Shown here: piece by piece, positions 32,537-44,500 of the stretch | How positions within the stretch are numbered: the stretch's first letter is position 1 | How the letters are laid out: each line of letters starts with the position of its first letter | Source: Geosiphon pyriformis | Taxonomy: Eukaryota; Glomeromycota; Glomeromycetes; Archaeosporales; Geosiphonaceae | Direction: 5' to 3' | Length of the DNA: 64,000 nt | NCBI GenBank assembly: GCA_016748015.1 | Contig: JAAOMT010000129.1 | Location: forward strand, 793,280-857,279 | Notes under the pieces: model-generated | Seen by the model: only the letters and a program-made list of their open reading frames with translations | Database searches by the model: none | What the model was told of the DNA's origin: nothing | Position numbers and translations under genes: made by a program

Positions 32537-34210
32537 TTAAGTGGGTGGTGTCTGATATGGCTGAATTGGTAAAGATTGCTGATATTGTTGCTGCATTGAT
32601 TGTGAAGCTGGTGGATAGTAGTTTTGATTTTGTGGTCTTAGTGAATAATAGGTTGGTGGTAGAGATTGGTAATAAGATTGTTGTGGTAAAGAGTAACGTT
32701 GATTATTCCTGTTTTGTTGGTCTCTTTGCAATTTCCTACAATCTCGTTTTCAGTGTCCTGGAATTTCACAATAATGACAATTTTGAGATTGGTTGTTGGA
32801 TGGTAATCCAAAATTGTTTTGGTTGCGTCATTGTGATGGTTGATATCTTTGTGGTTGTTGCTGTTGTTGTTGTTGGTTTGTAAAATAGCTTTCAACTTTT
32901 TTTGTGAGTTGGTCTATCTTTTCTTTAGCTGCTGAGCTGGTTTCTCCAATTGCAAAGTTTACAAGCTTGGTGTGATTTGCTTCTTCCATTGCTATTTCAT
33001 AGCTCTTTGCATGTTTAATAGCAGTTGCTAAGTCTGCTGGAGTATGTGGACAGACTTTTTTAATCAGTTTGTTTTTTAATCCTGCTATAAACTGATCCAG
33101 AATTTGAGCATCAGAATAGTAGTCATTGGTTTCCAATTGTCAGATTTGTCTAAGAAGTTTGTTAAATCTTCCAAAATAGGTCATAACAGATTCAGATGTT
33201 TCTTGTTTGATATTGTGAAAGTGGTTTCTGAGAGTGATAAAGGTATTGTTGTCAGTGAATTGTTGTAGAAAAGCATCTTTGAATGCTTGCCAGTTTTCAA
33301 ATGGTCTTTCTAAATTTTCAAACCATTCTCCTACTGTTTCTTGGAGAAAGTAGGGAATTGCTTTGAGCATTCTCGCTGCAATCCAACTATTTATGTCTTC
33401 TGCTTTTTGAACCTTGTCAAGCCATTCTTGAGGACTGGTATCATTGTTTTCATCAGTGAATTCTGGGATTTTTGCAATGTAAGCAGTTGCCATTTCTTCT
33501 TCGTTTTCTGTAATTTCTTTTGGTTCTGATTCAGTTTTTTTACTTTCCAAGCTTTCTGAGTGATTACTTTCATTTTCCTGTAAGTAATTAATGATATTGG
33601 CACTTGTTGATATTGGTTCCTGCTGTTGAATAGGATTTCTAGGTGACTGAAAATCTTCTGGTCTAGAGAAACGGCTAAGTGGTGAACTTGGTGTTTGTGA
33701 TTGAACAAGTGAAATTGGAAATGGTGTAATAGAAAGCAGTAATTTGACACTGGTTCCTTGTTCAGATGTTTGCAAGTATTTGGCAGTTGTCTTTTGTAGT
33801 GTTGGAGTGTTTGGAGTAGTTCTTGAGTATTGCTTCAATCTTTGTTTGCCTTTGTTGCTTGTTTCTGTCTCTGATTCAAAGTCAAAAGAGTATTTAGACT
33901 GTACTGAGTATTTTTCTTCACAATACTCAATAATGTTAAAATTAAGTTCTTGAAAGTAGGTAGCAAGTGTTTCACTGTTCAGGTCTTCTGTTCCCAATTG
34001 TGAATAGTGCACTAAATTATTGTAGAGGTTGCTTCTAACTTCTGAAATGTTATAGTTTCCAAAAATATAATTGTTGATGTGGTTTTCAATGTATTGGTAT
34101 ACTGATTTCTTTACAACTTTAATTCTGTCTAGAATGTTGAATCTTTGCTTGCAGTGGATGTAAATTGACTGGTAATACTCTAGAGTTGCTGTGTCTGGTG
34201 TGGTCACCAC
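32537..34210 (-). pseudogene. GyA gag with CCHC knuckle
   Basis: The ATG at 34210 lies 46 bases inside the LTR border. A 356-codon open frame holds the capsid block (QEWLDKVQKAEDINSWIAAR, FENWQAFKDAFLQQF, SVMTYFGRFNKLL). An in-frame TGA at 33140 is followed in the same frame by 33136-32828 (DAQILDQFIAGLKNK). A zinc knuckle near 32740-32782 reads CHYCEIPGH, a stop where Trp is expected, then KRDC. A Gln-rich tail leads to protease. Two stop changes are the only clear defects, so this is the most intact gag here. Confidence 0.8.
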
Positions 34211-34237
34211 TTTGAATTTGTTGTTGCTGTGTTATTT

Positions 34238-34253
34238 CCGTGAGAGAGCACCA
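34238..34253 (-). other. primer-binding site of nested GyA
   Basis: Minus-strand TGGTGCTCTCTCACGG, two bases inside the 5' LTR. It is conserved with copy 1 and GyC. Confidence 0.55.
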
Positions 34254-34255
34254 AA

Positions 34256-35145
34256 TGTTACTGAAGGTTTTTGGTCTCTTTTCTTAAATGTTGGTAATGT
34301 TGTTTTGCTGTGAATTCACGTTCTTAAGAAGTAGTTGAACCTCCAATAACTGAATTTATCTTCAAATTATCTTCTATAATTTGAACTTGCTAGGCTTATA
34401 AGTGGAATGATTGATTCTGTGCCAGTTACTTTATGTAGTTACATTGTAGTAAACATCAACTCTTTCCCAGGAATTGCTCGTCTAGAAGCTCACTAAAATG
34501 TATAGTTATTTTGCTGTGAAAGTCAACTCTTTTACAGGAATCTTGTCTGTAGGCTACCCTAATAATTGTAATAAGAAAAGAAAAAAAAAATAAAAAAAAA
34601 GTAAAAGAAATAGAATTTTGTCAAGAGAAATGTTTTTTATCCAGGCCTGGAGTCACTAACAGTTTACTGAAATTGGTAGCTAATTAATTTCAAAACGTTA
34701 GTTGGGTTTTGAGGATTTTCCAAGTGCAATAATTTAAAGAATTTGGTTTTTTGAATTATTTGATATTTATTTTTTTTTGTGTGTGTAGGAATGGTTCTAA
34801 GTAATAAATCTAAAGTAAGATACATTTTCCAGAAAAAAAAAGCTCTTCTTTTATACAACTTGTTATAGTACTAGTCTATGAACTTGCACTTTTTCTCTTT
34901 GCTCAAATTTCAGCAAATTTCTGTAAATTTCGGTGAATTTTTGAATATTACAAAGTTCAGGGTATTGTGTAACTTGATCATCCTACTTTCTGTTATACTA
35001 ATTAGATTATTTTAATTGAATCGTGATATATGATAATTGATTAAATAATAAATGATAATTTGAAATGATATTAATATACTAATAAATTATAGAAATTATA
35101 AGGGTAATTTTATGTTAATTAATAGCTAAAATTCTACTGGTAACA
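34256..35145 (-). repeat. 5' LTR of nested GyA
   Basis: 890 bp, TGTTACTGAAGG to GGTAACA. It lacks about 82 bp near 34905 relative to the other LTRs, a deletion between two short gcgaa/gcaaatttc-like repeats. Confidence 0.9.
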
Positions 35146-36169
35146 CCAAGTATACAACTACTGATTTCCACAATAAGCCAGTATACACAATTTCTATTAG
35201 CCATTGGAATGTAGCTGGAGCATTGGTTAAGCCAAATGACATAACTTCAAACTCAAAGTTTCCCTCTTTTGTGGTGAACGCCATTTTTTCTTTGTTGGCT
35301 AGATCCATGGCTACTTGCCAGTAATCACTATTTAAGTCTAACATTGAAAACCATTTGTTTTCACCAAAAGCGTCGAATAGTTCTTGTATCTGTGGAGTTG
35401 GATAGCTGTCTCCATGAATTACACTATTGAGTTTCTTGTAGTCTACACAAAATCGGATTTTTCCATTCTTCTTATGGATGAGTACTACTGGTGATGACTA
35501 TGGACTCATTGATGGCTGAATTAATACATTGTCAAGCATTCAGTTGATCTTTTGACAGATGATTTCATGGCTGGCTAATGGTACTCTATATGCTTGCTGT
35601 TTGATTGGCATTGTATCTCCAGTCTTAATTTGATGCTGGATAATATCAGTTCTGCCAAATTCATTTTCACTGGTGAAGATGTCATTGAAATTATTGAGTA
35701 ACATCTTTAGTTGCATCTGTTAAAGTGGATCTAGATTTCCTATGTTCATCTGTTCAAATTGTTCTGACTATAACAGATAACATTCATTTTATCCATAGAT
35801 AGTTTGTAATATAATGTCCACATATTCACAAAGCTGTAGAAAATCTGGAATGCTGCTTGGTGCTTGATCTTTAATTTCCATGATTAAATATCTAAGAGTG
35901 GTTCCTTTCAGTATCTCTACAACATTTTTGGTGTTATTGTAGATGGGAATTTTAATATGGTTATGACTCTTGGCTGGTATGTGTAGATTAATAAATCCAA
36001 TTTCTTCTGATTCACAAAGGGTTGCTTCTGCTTCAAAAATCTGTTCTTGCTCTTTCTCTCTCCTTTCTATTGCTAACATGTATCAGCTATATGGTGGAAT
36101 AAAAATTGTTTGACCAGTTGAGATAATTTCTCTTTGGCCAATAATTTTTTCCTCCACCATATTGACTGG
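35146..36169 (-). pseudogene. GyB RT N-terminal half and upstream linker
   Basis: The RT start near 35640 (HQIKTGDTMPIKQ-type) leads into fingers and palm: KIRFCVDYKKLNSVI-type text at 35450, MLDLNSDYWQVAMD at 35344, FEVMSFGLTNAPATFQW, and VVVYL, where GyA cuts in. The linker 36079-35789 matches that of GyA. In-frame stops occur at several Trp and Gln positions. The rest of the RT resumes at 25683. Confidence 0.75.
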
Positions 36170-36574
36170 TACATCTATTCTACCCATTGATTCAAATCCC
36201 TATATCCCTCTTGCTGTTATTCCTAATTCTTTTTTATTTCTCACTGAAACTAACTGAGCTATTTTTACCAGAGGCAGGAATATTGCCTATGCTATTCTTG
36301 GCTCTATAACATAGGTCTTTTTTGAGTCATTTTGTAGCATAGCAATAATATTTCCTATATATTCTGCATCAATTATTTCTTCTCTAATGTTTATTTCCTT
36401 TTTCACTAAACTATTTCTAAATGCTAATTGAACTATTGTTGTTGTTAGAATTTCCAGTACTATTTTTAGATTAATGCAAGTGCGCGAATGGAGTTCCAAT
36501 TTGATGGCGTCCTTTTCTGAATATCTCAGATCAAATTCTGCATCAGTATTATGCACCTGTTCTGACATGATACC
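36170..36574 (-). pseudogene. dUTPase-like domain of GyB pol
   Basis: From HNTDAEFDLRYSEK (motif 1, Gly lost) through AFRNSLVKKEINIRE (motif 2), EEIIDAEYIGNIIAMLQN (motif 3) to a decayed motif 5, GFESMGR (GFGSTGR in GyA). Nearly all departures from the family are Gly-to-Glu, Ser-to-Asn or similar G-to-A changes. Same place in pol as in GyA. Confidence 0.7.
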
Positions 36575-37858
36575 TTCATTATTATTACTGAACCATTTCA
36601 GTTCTTGCTCTTTGGTGAGGTCAGAGAGTGCAATTTATTGTTTGTAGTTTGAATTAGAGTTTGAATTTGAGTTGAAATCATTGTCATAGCCATTTTGAAT
36701 GAAGCTGGAACTGTTATTTTTATTATCATCATTGTTGGAGTTTGAATTGGGATTGGAATTTGATTTCAATTTTGATGTGCAGTTGTTGATTAGTTTTTCT
36801 TCTTCAGGGATCATGTAGATCATGCATGATGGTGGATTGTAGATAAGGTCACAATTATCACAGAATTGGAAGTCACATGAAATCAAACAGTGGTCACATA
36901 ATCGGGTGTTGATTTCTTTTAAGTGTTGTTCTTGCTCTTCTTTTGTGGATGCTAAATTCTGATAGTGTTCATAAAATTTTTTTGGGCTGTTTTCTAAGTT
37001 AATAAAGACATCTGGATTGAGAACCAAAACAATGTCTGTTGGTTCTGGAGGGTTATTCTTGATCTCCAGAATTTCACTGGGCAAAGTGCCTTCTACTTTG
37101 GCGTTGGCCATTTGCTAGATTTTGTTCTTGTCATGTGGATAGCTGTCTAGGCAGGATATAGCTTGGTGCCATGCTGCTATGATGGGCATATCATGACTTA
37201 CCCAGTCACTGATAAGGATTATGTATTGGCATGAAGTGTCACACATTTCTTCTCAATTAGGAATGTTGTTCCACATTCCTTCATCGAGTAATTGTTCATC
37301 ACAAGTGAGACATGGTTTATTATCTCACTTGTCTTGTCTTTTTGGGTAGTTATATTGTTCCCTATGACAGAGCTTGCAATAGTAATGGATTCATGTTCAG
37401 TAGTTTTCATCTGGCACTACCCAAGCTCCTATTGAGGACAGTTTTTTCCCACAGTCTTTGCATTTGAGAGGTATATATGGTGGCTCTTTTATTGGTTCAT
37501 GTAAGTATTCCTTTTCCCAGCCACTAGTTATTTCTTTTGCAGTGGTGGTTTTTTCAGGTATGTTTTCTTCCCTTCCTTTCCCTTTTTCTTTGTTCTTTTC
37601 TTCCCAATCTAGAATTGGTGGCATCTCACTTTGGTTGTTGTTGGTCCAAGTGTTGATGATGGCTTCCCAAGTAGGTTCTTCTTTTTGTTTCTCTTTTCTA
37701 TTGTTGTTGTTGTTCCAGGCAAGTATTGGTGGCAGTTTGTTGTGGTTGACATCAGCCCATGAGACTTGGTATGCTTCCCAGATGGGTTTCACTTTTTCTT
37801 TCTCGAATTCGATAAGTGGTGTTAATGGCATGGTGATGGGCTTGAAGTGGCCACACAT
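36575..37858 (-). pseudogene. Cys-rich module of GyB pol
   Basis: Begins at 37858 with a Trp/Asn-rich spacer, then LKCKDCGKKLSSIGAW (37450), YYCKLCHREQYNYPKRQ (37385), CLTCDEQLLDEGMWNN (37315), CDTSCQYIILISDW (37235) and, after a linker with several stops, RLCDHCLISCDFQFCDNCDL (36905). Each has its counterpart in GyA. A Ser/Asn-rich stretch (36750-36640) then leads into the dUTPase. See the GyA entry for what this may be. Confidence 0.6.
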
Positions 37859-37876
37859 GGCTGGTACCTGTGTGTG

Positions 37877-38575
37877 TCAACTGTTCTGGCTAAGCTGGAG
37901 CTCTTGGGTGTTCCAATCTAGGGTTGCGTTGGTTTTGAACAGCCAGTTGTTCCCAACAAGTGCTTGGTATTGAGTGGCTTCCATGATGAGTACTTTGATT
38001 GGTACTATGATGCCATTGACTTCTATGAGAAAATTATCAATCTCTCCAATAGGTGTTTTGGTTGCTCTATCGGCTGTAATAATCCTGGTGCTGACAATAT
38101 AATTAATTTGGCAACCTAATTGATCTATAAGTTGTTTTGTGATGATGCTGCCAGCTGATCCACTATTTAGGATTAATTTGATGGAGTGACCATCAACTTT
38201 TGCATCAGTGTACATTGTGGTGATGGGTTTCTTCTCAAGTACTGCTCTACTGAACAAAGGTGGGTTGATGGTTTTCTCCAATTCGAAAGGAAAGATGGCT
38301 GCAAGAGATTTGTTTTTGGTGACTGTTGCTGATGAAATATTGTTAGTAAGTGTTGTTTGAGGTGGGTTGGATTCCGAGTTGTTGGTGGTGGCATCTTCTG
38401 GGATAACCAAGAGACTTAAATAGTTCTGAGAATTCGAGTTTTGGGTGAAACCAGTACCTGGATTCTGCTGTCGAGAGCCTGATAGTTGGTGAGAGAAGCT
38501 GAGGATCAGTTGATAAACAACTATTGCCGATCTCCAGTTTTGAGTGATTTTAGGTCTTGGGTTTCCTGATGTCAT
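37877..38575 (-). pseudogene. GyB aspartic protease
   Basis: A 232-codon open frame. Active site IKLILNSGSAGSIITKQL has the catalytic Asp changed to Asn. Conserved downstream: IITADRATKTPIGEIDNF, IIVPIKVLIMEATQYQALVG and WLFKTNATLDWNTQEL. It matches the GyA protease along the length. N-terminal 100 residues are Ser/Thr/Asn rich linker. Confidence 0.8.
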
Positions 38576-38830
38576 TTGAGTGGGGTTTTGAAGTGGTATT
38601 TGAATTGGTTGTTGAAGCTGATAAATTATTTGGGGCTGTGGCTAATAAATTATTGGTGGCTGCAATTGATAAATTGGAGGTTAATATACTGGTGGTTGAT
38701 AGATTGGTTGTTGCATCATTGGCAGGTAAGTGGTTTGATATTGGTCTTGATTCGAGTAGTGATTCTGAGTCTGAAATCTGCAATCAGGGTTTTGATATTG
38801 ATTTCCCGATCATGAATTGTTGCTATAAAA

Positions 38831-40660
38831 TTAACAGTCGACTTTAATGTGACTTTGTTTACCACAGTTGTGACAAACACGCATTTCTGACTGCCATGGC
38901 TGATTGGGTAATGATGATAATGATGATGTTGATGGATGCGGCTGATTTTGGAAATAATTCATGTTTCCTAAATTATTGTGTCATTGTGGTAGTTAATAGA
39001 TTACATGATTGTTAGCTAAATATCCCTCTAGTTTCTGATTGATTGTATCACTGAATTGTTTTAGTTTGGAATCCAAGTCAGATGATCTATTCATTACTAA
39101 ATTTACAGCTTGGGCATGGTTGGCTTTTAGTTTGGCTGCTTCAAAATCTCTGGCATAGGTGATGGCAGTTGGGAGGTCCACTGAATGCATTGGACATACT
39201 CACTGAAAGATGCTACTGCACAATCCTCTGATGAACTAGTTTAAGATCTGTGGTGCTGTAAAGTAATCAGCTTGAATTGTCTGAATTTGGCACAGATTTC
39301 TATGGAAGCATCCCAAGTAAGTGGTAACTGTTTTTGTGTCCCCTTGTTTGATGATGGTAAATGTGTTGGTCAAGTGATTAATACTATTGTTATTACTAAA
39401 GTATCTCAAGAATTCTGTTTTGAACTCATTGAAGGTTTGTGGTTTGGTGGCTAGGCTCTGATACCACAAGTCGGCAGTATCTTTGAGAAAATAGGGGATT
39501 GCTTGAAGAACTTTACTGTTGTTCTATCCATTGGCCACTATGGCTTTTTCAATATCATTGAGCCATATTTGGACATCGTCCTCTTCACTGGTAAAATTGT
39601 CAAGTTTTGTGATTGGTGCATAAGCCATTAGATTTAAGTTGGATTGTTGTGGTGGTAGTTGAAGTGATTGTTGTTGCATGGGTTGTTGGGGTGGTAGTTA
39701 AAGTAGCGGTTGTATGGGTTCAGCTATTGGATTAATCGGTGGTTGATTGATGACGATTACTGGAGGTAAGTTTTGTTGATTTATTAAATCAGGGTTTCAA
39801 TTATCCTGAGTTGGTGGTGTCTGAATATTCGGAGTTTCAATTTCTGGATTTTTTGGGTTTAGATTTTGCTGGGTTTAAAGATTTGGGTTTTCAAATTCTG
39901 GATTTTCAGTGATCAGGTTCTGGTAAGTGAATTCTTAATCTTCAGCTTCTTTTTCTTCCTCTTTTTCTGATTCTGTTACTTCCCACAGATCAGAAATTCT
40001 GAAATCTGGGGGAGACAGTGGTGATTGAAGTCCTGATGGCATTGATGATCACGAGTTAAATCCTTCAAAATACATGCCATATGGTCCTAATAATTCTGCT
40101 TTCCTTTGTTTACTTTGGAATGGAAATTATCCAAATGCTGATGTTATGTTTGATGTGGCCGTGCCAGTAGATGTAATATTAATAGTGCTTCTGGGTGTAT
40201 AGTGGTATAATAGATTAGTTGGGGACTCAACTCTTGTTTTCTTCCAAGTAGGTGGTTGTATTCTTTTGGATATTACTGCTAGTGTTTGCAGTTTTCCTTT
40301 GTTTTTGCTCACGTAAGTAATGGGGTATCTTTACTATGTGTGGTGTTTAATTTCTTTGTTGATTTCTGTGATAATGAAGGTGAAATTGTGATTTGTTGGC
40401 AGGTTGGTATTTTGAATTAATTCACTGTAAAAGGCTTCTCTTGCTGATTTAATATTTACTGGTGTTCCTAACAGATAGGCAATTTTTTTATTAATGTAGA
40501 AATTAAAAGCTAATTTCGCTGATATGTGGTTGTGATTTAATCTCAAATGTTGACAGTAGTGTTGAAATAAGAATTTTGCGAATCCTAGATGGTTTGCTCT
40601 TATGTTTTCTGATTTGTCACTTTTTAGATTTGTGTTGGTGCTGGTTCTCTGTAGGATTAT
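38831..40660 (-). pseudogene. GyB gag with CCHC knuckle
   Basis: N-terminal pieces (40546-40334, helical) and a Pro/Gln-rich middle are broken by many stops. The capsid block is at 39469-39236 (FNEFKTEFLRYFSNNNSIN, TVTTYLGCFHRNLCQI), followed by LPTAITYARDFEAAKLKAN (39190). An intact zinc knuckle CHNCGKQSHIKVDC is encoded at about 38834-38877 and is followed directly by a stop. The order and motifs equal GyA gag with moderate divergence. Confidence 0.7.
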
Positions 40661-40661
40661 A

Positions 40662-40678
40662 CTTCACAGAAAACACCA
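40662..40678 (-). other. primer-binding site of GyB
   Basis: Minus-strand TGGTGTTTTCTGTGAAG, two bases inside the 5' LTR; a C-to-T altered version of the GyC site TGGTGCTCTCTGTGAG. Confidence 0.5.
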
Positions 40679-40680
40679 AA

Positions 40681-41526
40681 TGTTACAGGTGACTACTTCT
40701 GGTGTTGGATTAAATAACAAACCCATAACTTGGTGCTCAAATCTAGTTGCAATTGATAGTAATCTGAAGATTTATGTCTAAAAGATTTGTATCCAAAGGG
40801 TTTGGTTGAGTTCTTTGTATAATAAACAGAGATTCAATGGTAATAGTTTTATCTGTAGCTTTCCGAAACCACAGTTTCATCAATTTTTTTCTCAGCTTGA
40901 TGGCCAGTATTCTTCCTGGTAAGCTATCCTCAATTGAGTGTTCTACTTTTATTTCTGAGTCTTTTACCAGTTATGTTTATCCTGACATCAGTACCCTATG
41001 CATTAATCCTCAATAGAGTTAGTAAACAACAATAAAATCAAAGCAAAAAATAAAGAAAAAAAAAGAAAATAAAGAAAAAAAAGAAATAAGCCAAGGCGAT
41101 TTGCAAGTTAGTATTCTGTTAATAGCTGTGATCAAGAGCTATTGTTCTAGTGTGATTAAGTATTAATTACTATCAACATGAAGTGTTGATAGTGATAGCA
41201 AGTTTGAGATAACAAACAGTTATTTATTTGTGGTTTGGAAAGTTGTCTAGAGGAAATCTAAACTAAGAGGTCTGTCTTTTTAGCTTCTAATTCTACTGCT
41301 ATATATACATAATTGAAATTCCTCAATTCCTCAATTCTTCACAACAGAAATCCTGCAATTCTTTTGAAAGGAATTCTGGAATCCTGCAATTTCTTATGAG
41401 AATTCTATAATTCCTGGAATCCTGCAATTTCTGAGAAGAATCCTGGAATTTCACATTTTACTATGTCTACTTTTGATTGGTTAATAACTATGCTAATATA
41501 TATTCCCTATATTTCTATAAGTAACA
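40681..41526 (-). repeat. 5' LTR of GyB
   Basis: 846 bp, TGTTACAGGTGAC to AAGTAACA. Compared with the left LTR it shows roughly 35-40 transitions and no clear transversion in the first 365 bp. Confidence 0.9.
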
Positions 41527-41663
41527 ATGTATACTAAAACTTTCTCTTGTCGATCCCCTAACTATAATGAGAGCATTTGTATTGCCAAAGATTTAGCTTT
41601 TTCTTTTTCCCTTCCCCCTTATTATCTTTAGTTATTTCTTCTAATGTACCCTATTTTGTTGTG

Positions 41664-43610
41664 ATGGATCCAGTAGACTCTTTTGCTAGTGATTTTGGTA
41701 CTAGTTCGGCTGGGTTGGAATCCCAGTCTGGAACTAAAAAGAAAGTGCACCTTGAGAGTATCTATGCTTAGAATCCTTTGTACAAAAAATTGAAAAAACC
41801 TGTTGCTACTAGAGTTGTGGTAGACTGGTCAGCTGAATCTATTCCTGGAAACATTTTACAGACAGACTGTAGTAAACACAAGGTGTCTTAAGGCAGTGAG
41901 GTTAAGAGTAAAGATACCAGTATTAGTAGGGTGTCTGATATTGGGAACATGGACAACATGATGGCTGAAAAGACTAGTTATGTGGATTCTAATGCTTCTG
42001 AGACTGACAATATGGTGGACGATATGATGCCTAGAAAAACATGAACAAGGACCTACGTTTTGGGACCACTGCCAAAAACACCTTCCTTCAAAAACTTGAG
42101 TGACAACAATACTGAGTTGGTGCTTCTTAAACCTAAATTTGCTGGATCCAATTGGCTGCCATTAGCCAAATCACGTGTTTCAAAAAGTTGTAGCTTTGAG
42201 CCAGTAAGATCGTTCACTTTGGACGTGAATTTGGCTGCTGTGTCTGGAAAGACTAATGGTGATAAATTAATGGCAGTAAAAAAAATTTTTTATTGAATTG
42301 ATGGTTTTGGGGAAGTATCGACTCCCTCAAAATTTCCTAAGATCATCAGATTTTCCTTCACGTCCAAATTAAGTCTGAAAAAGACTAGAAAATTGGCAAT
42401 TTATGAGAATATTGTGATAAATGATAATGTTAGACAGGTAAACAAACATTCAGATTGGGTAATTGTTGTTAAGGAAATTCTGATCGATCTTCCCAAATTG
42501 GCTGTGGAATCTGTTTTCTCTAAGTTTGGAAAGATTGTATCAATTAAGATGTAATTGATTGGCTTGTGGCAAAAAGCTTTAGTGAAGTTTGAATTGTCTG
42601 AGATAGCTGATTTGGTCACAGCTAAATGGTCAGTTTACATGGAAAAGAATTCTGTTCATGTGATGAAAGCTGTTGATGACAAACATTTGTGGGTTTCCAG
42701 GAATCTACATTGGGCATTGCTCTATATTCTTCCAGTTAGTACAACAGCTCATAATCTTTTGGATTTGTTGAAATTATATGTGTTTCATTAGCCGTAATCC
42801 CATTTCATATGTGCATAATAAATGTGCAATTGTGTGTTTTGTTGATGAGGCATCCAAATTGGCTGCTATTGGTTCCACTCTGGTGTTTAAGGGTGTGAAT
42901 TTGTGCTGGACTGGCCTTTCTTTGGCCTGTTGTGCTCATTGCAAACAGTTTGGTCATATCTTTACAGGGTGTTTGTTGGGTAAGAATTCTGGTGCTCATA
43001 GTAAGTGAGTGGTAACTCCTCAGGATTGGATCCATTTGGCAAACATATATAAAAAAAAGCAGGTACCAATTGTTTGTCCAGTTTCTTTTGGTGGAAAAAC
43101 TTGGGCCCAGGTGGCTGGTAGTTCTTCTTTTCATGAGATTTTGTCAAATTTTTCTGGTGTTGGTTTATCTACAAGTGCAAAATCTGTCTCATTGGTTTCT
43201 AACCCTTTTGGTGATTCCTATTTGGCTGAATGATTGGCTTCTCTGGAATGTTCTTTGGAGTTTTGGTGGACCAGGTTTCAGATATTTTGAAAAAATTGAG
43301 TTTTGTGGAATTGGTGCCTCTGGCATCTAGTTCCCATGTATCTCTTTCAGTCACTGTTGTATCTGTTACAACTGATGGAGATTCAGATATGACTCTTGAT
43401 GTTGCAACGGTGTCTCTTTTTTCTCTTCTTTCAGCTGTTGCTAATTCAGTTGCTGGCCTAAACTCAAGTAGTTCCAAAGTTCTGACCACCAAAGTGGGTG
43501 GATTAGAGTCCAAGATGGTGGCTTTGGAGGTGTCAGTTGAATCTGTTTTGAAAAGATTGGATTGTTTGTGTTCAAGATTTGGTTTGTCAACCTCTTTTGC
43601 TCCTCAATAA
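41664..43610 (+). pseudogene. LINE-b ORF1
   Basis: ATG at 41664 (MDPVDSFASDFGTSSAGLES). Stops at 41770, 41890, 42042 and 42295 cut it, mostly at Trp/Gln positions. The RRM-like part reads VVKEIPIDLPKLAVESVFS-type text at 42470 and QKALVKFELSEIADL (42570). The zinc knuckle CAHCKQFGHIFTGC (about 42930-42970) is intact in spacing. The C-terminal part 43230-43610 has the heptad stretch VGGLESKMVALEVSVESVLK, likely a coiled coil. Confidence 0.75.
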
Positions 43611-44500
43611 GTGACTTCATATGGAAATTCATGATGTGTAATGTTTGTGGTATCAATGTCCCTGCCAAGCAAGAAGACATTATCTGTTGGCATAGAGATT
43701 CTGGGAATTTGGTTTCGATAATTACAGAAACTAAGCTGAAGTCTAACAACAGATCTTGGATTAGGAACAGGTTTGATGGTGTTAAGGTTTTTTTATCTGG
43801 GTTGGATAAGAGCTTTCTTGGTGCTGGAGTTGCAATCATTATGGACACTTCTCTGGCTCGTCATGTTAGTAAAGTTTCTAAGGTGCTGGATTGGCTCCTT
43901 TCAGTTAAGCTGTTATTCAAAAATAAACTTTCAGTGTTGATTTTGGGGCTTTATGTGGAGATGTCTCTGGCTGTTTGTTTTTCTCAGTTTAATGATATCA
44001 ATTCTATGATAGCTAGGGCAGTCAATGAATCATTTTTTGTGGTTTTGGGTGGTAACTTCAATGAAGATGGCTCCAAAAGGTGTGCTAGTTTCAAAAAATG
44101 TTTAGATCTTGGTTTGGTCAATTCTTTGAGTAGTAGTTTTTATGTTAAAAAACCCACATAGGCTAACTCTTGGGGCATGGCTAAGATTATCAATTTTTTG
44201 TTTGTTTCTTTAAACTTGGTTAATGCTGTGGTGAAACACGAAGTGTTAGATATTGGTGAATTTTTTGATACTGATTATCAGGCTGTTTTTATGTCTGTGG
44301 ATTTGGGTAGGCTTTTGGATAAGCAGTTGAACTCTATCCGCAAGCAAGCAAACAGGAACCAGTAGAAATTTGATTTCAAAGGTGCTGATGTCAATAAGTT
44401 GGAAAAATTTAAAAATGCCACATCAGCCAATGCTGGAATGCTCTCTAATGAGTTTGATGTTGCTGTCAAGCACTTGGACCTGGATGCTATGTGAGATGTT
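43611..44500 (+). pseudogene. LINE-b endonuclease domain
   Basis: A 199-codon open frame (43562-44161) starts MCNVCGINVPAKQ, where active enzymes have NVRG, and holds the catalytic Glu in VSIITETKLK. The block VVLGGNFNEDG has Asn for the catalytic Asp of GDFN (about 44050), and the last motif TDYQAVF has Tyr for His (about 44275). Arg-to-Cys, Asp-to-Asn and His-to-Tyr are all C-to-T or G-to-A changes. The domain would nick target DNA in an active element. Confidence 0.8.

Larger units (their letters stand above)
25688..35145 (-). mobile_element. complete gypsy-like LTR retrotransposon GyA nested in GyB
   Basis: 9,458 bp in the assembly including a 131-base N run. LTRs at 25688-26659 and 34256-35145 both begin TGTTAC and end GTAACA. 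Minus-strand order: gag, protease, Cys-rich module, dUTPase-like domain, RT, RNase H, integrase, ORF3. It is younger than GyB, since it lies inside it, and its LTRs differ less (17 transitions and no transversion in the first 330 bp by hand count). Key residues of RT and integrase are mutated, so this copy is dead. Confidence 0.9.
21895..41526 (-). mobile_element. full-length gypsy-like LTR retrotransposon GyB, split by GyA
   Basis: Two LTRs (21895-22745 and 40681-41526) bound it, with a 4-bp target duplication ATGT at 21891-21894 and 41527-41530. Leaving out the nested GyA copy (25688-35145) and its duplicated target CCAA, GyB is about 10.2 kb. The gene order on the minus strand is gag, protease, Cys-rich module, dUTPase-like domain, RT, RNase H, integrase, extra ORF. 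Protease before RT before integrase is the Ty3/gypsy order. All genes are broken by stops. LTR divergence is about 10 percent and almost all transitions. Confidence 0.9.

Noticed and set aside
32518-32883. Plus-strand Val-rich frame that looks membrane-like
   Set aside because: Complement of the Gln/Asn-rich gag-protease linker of GyA.
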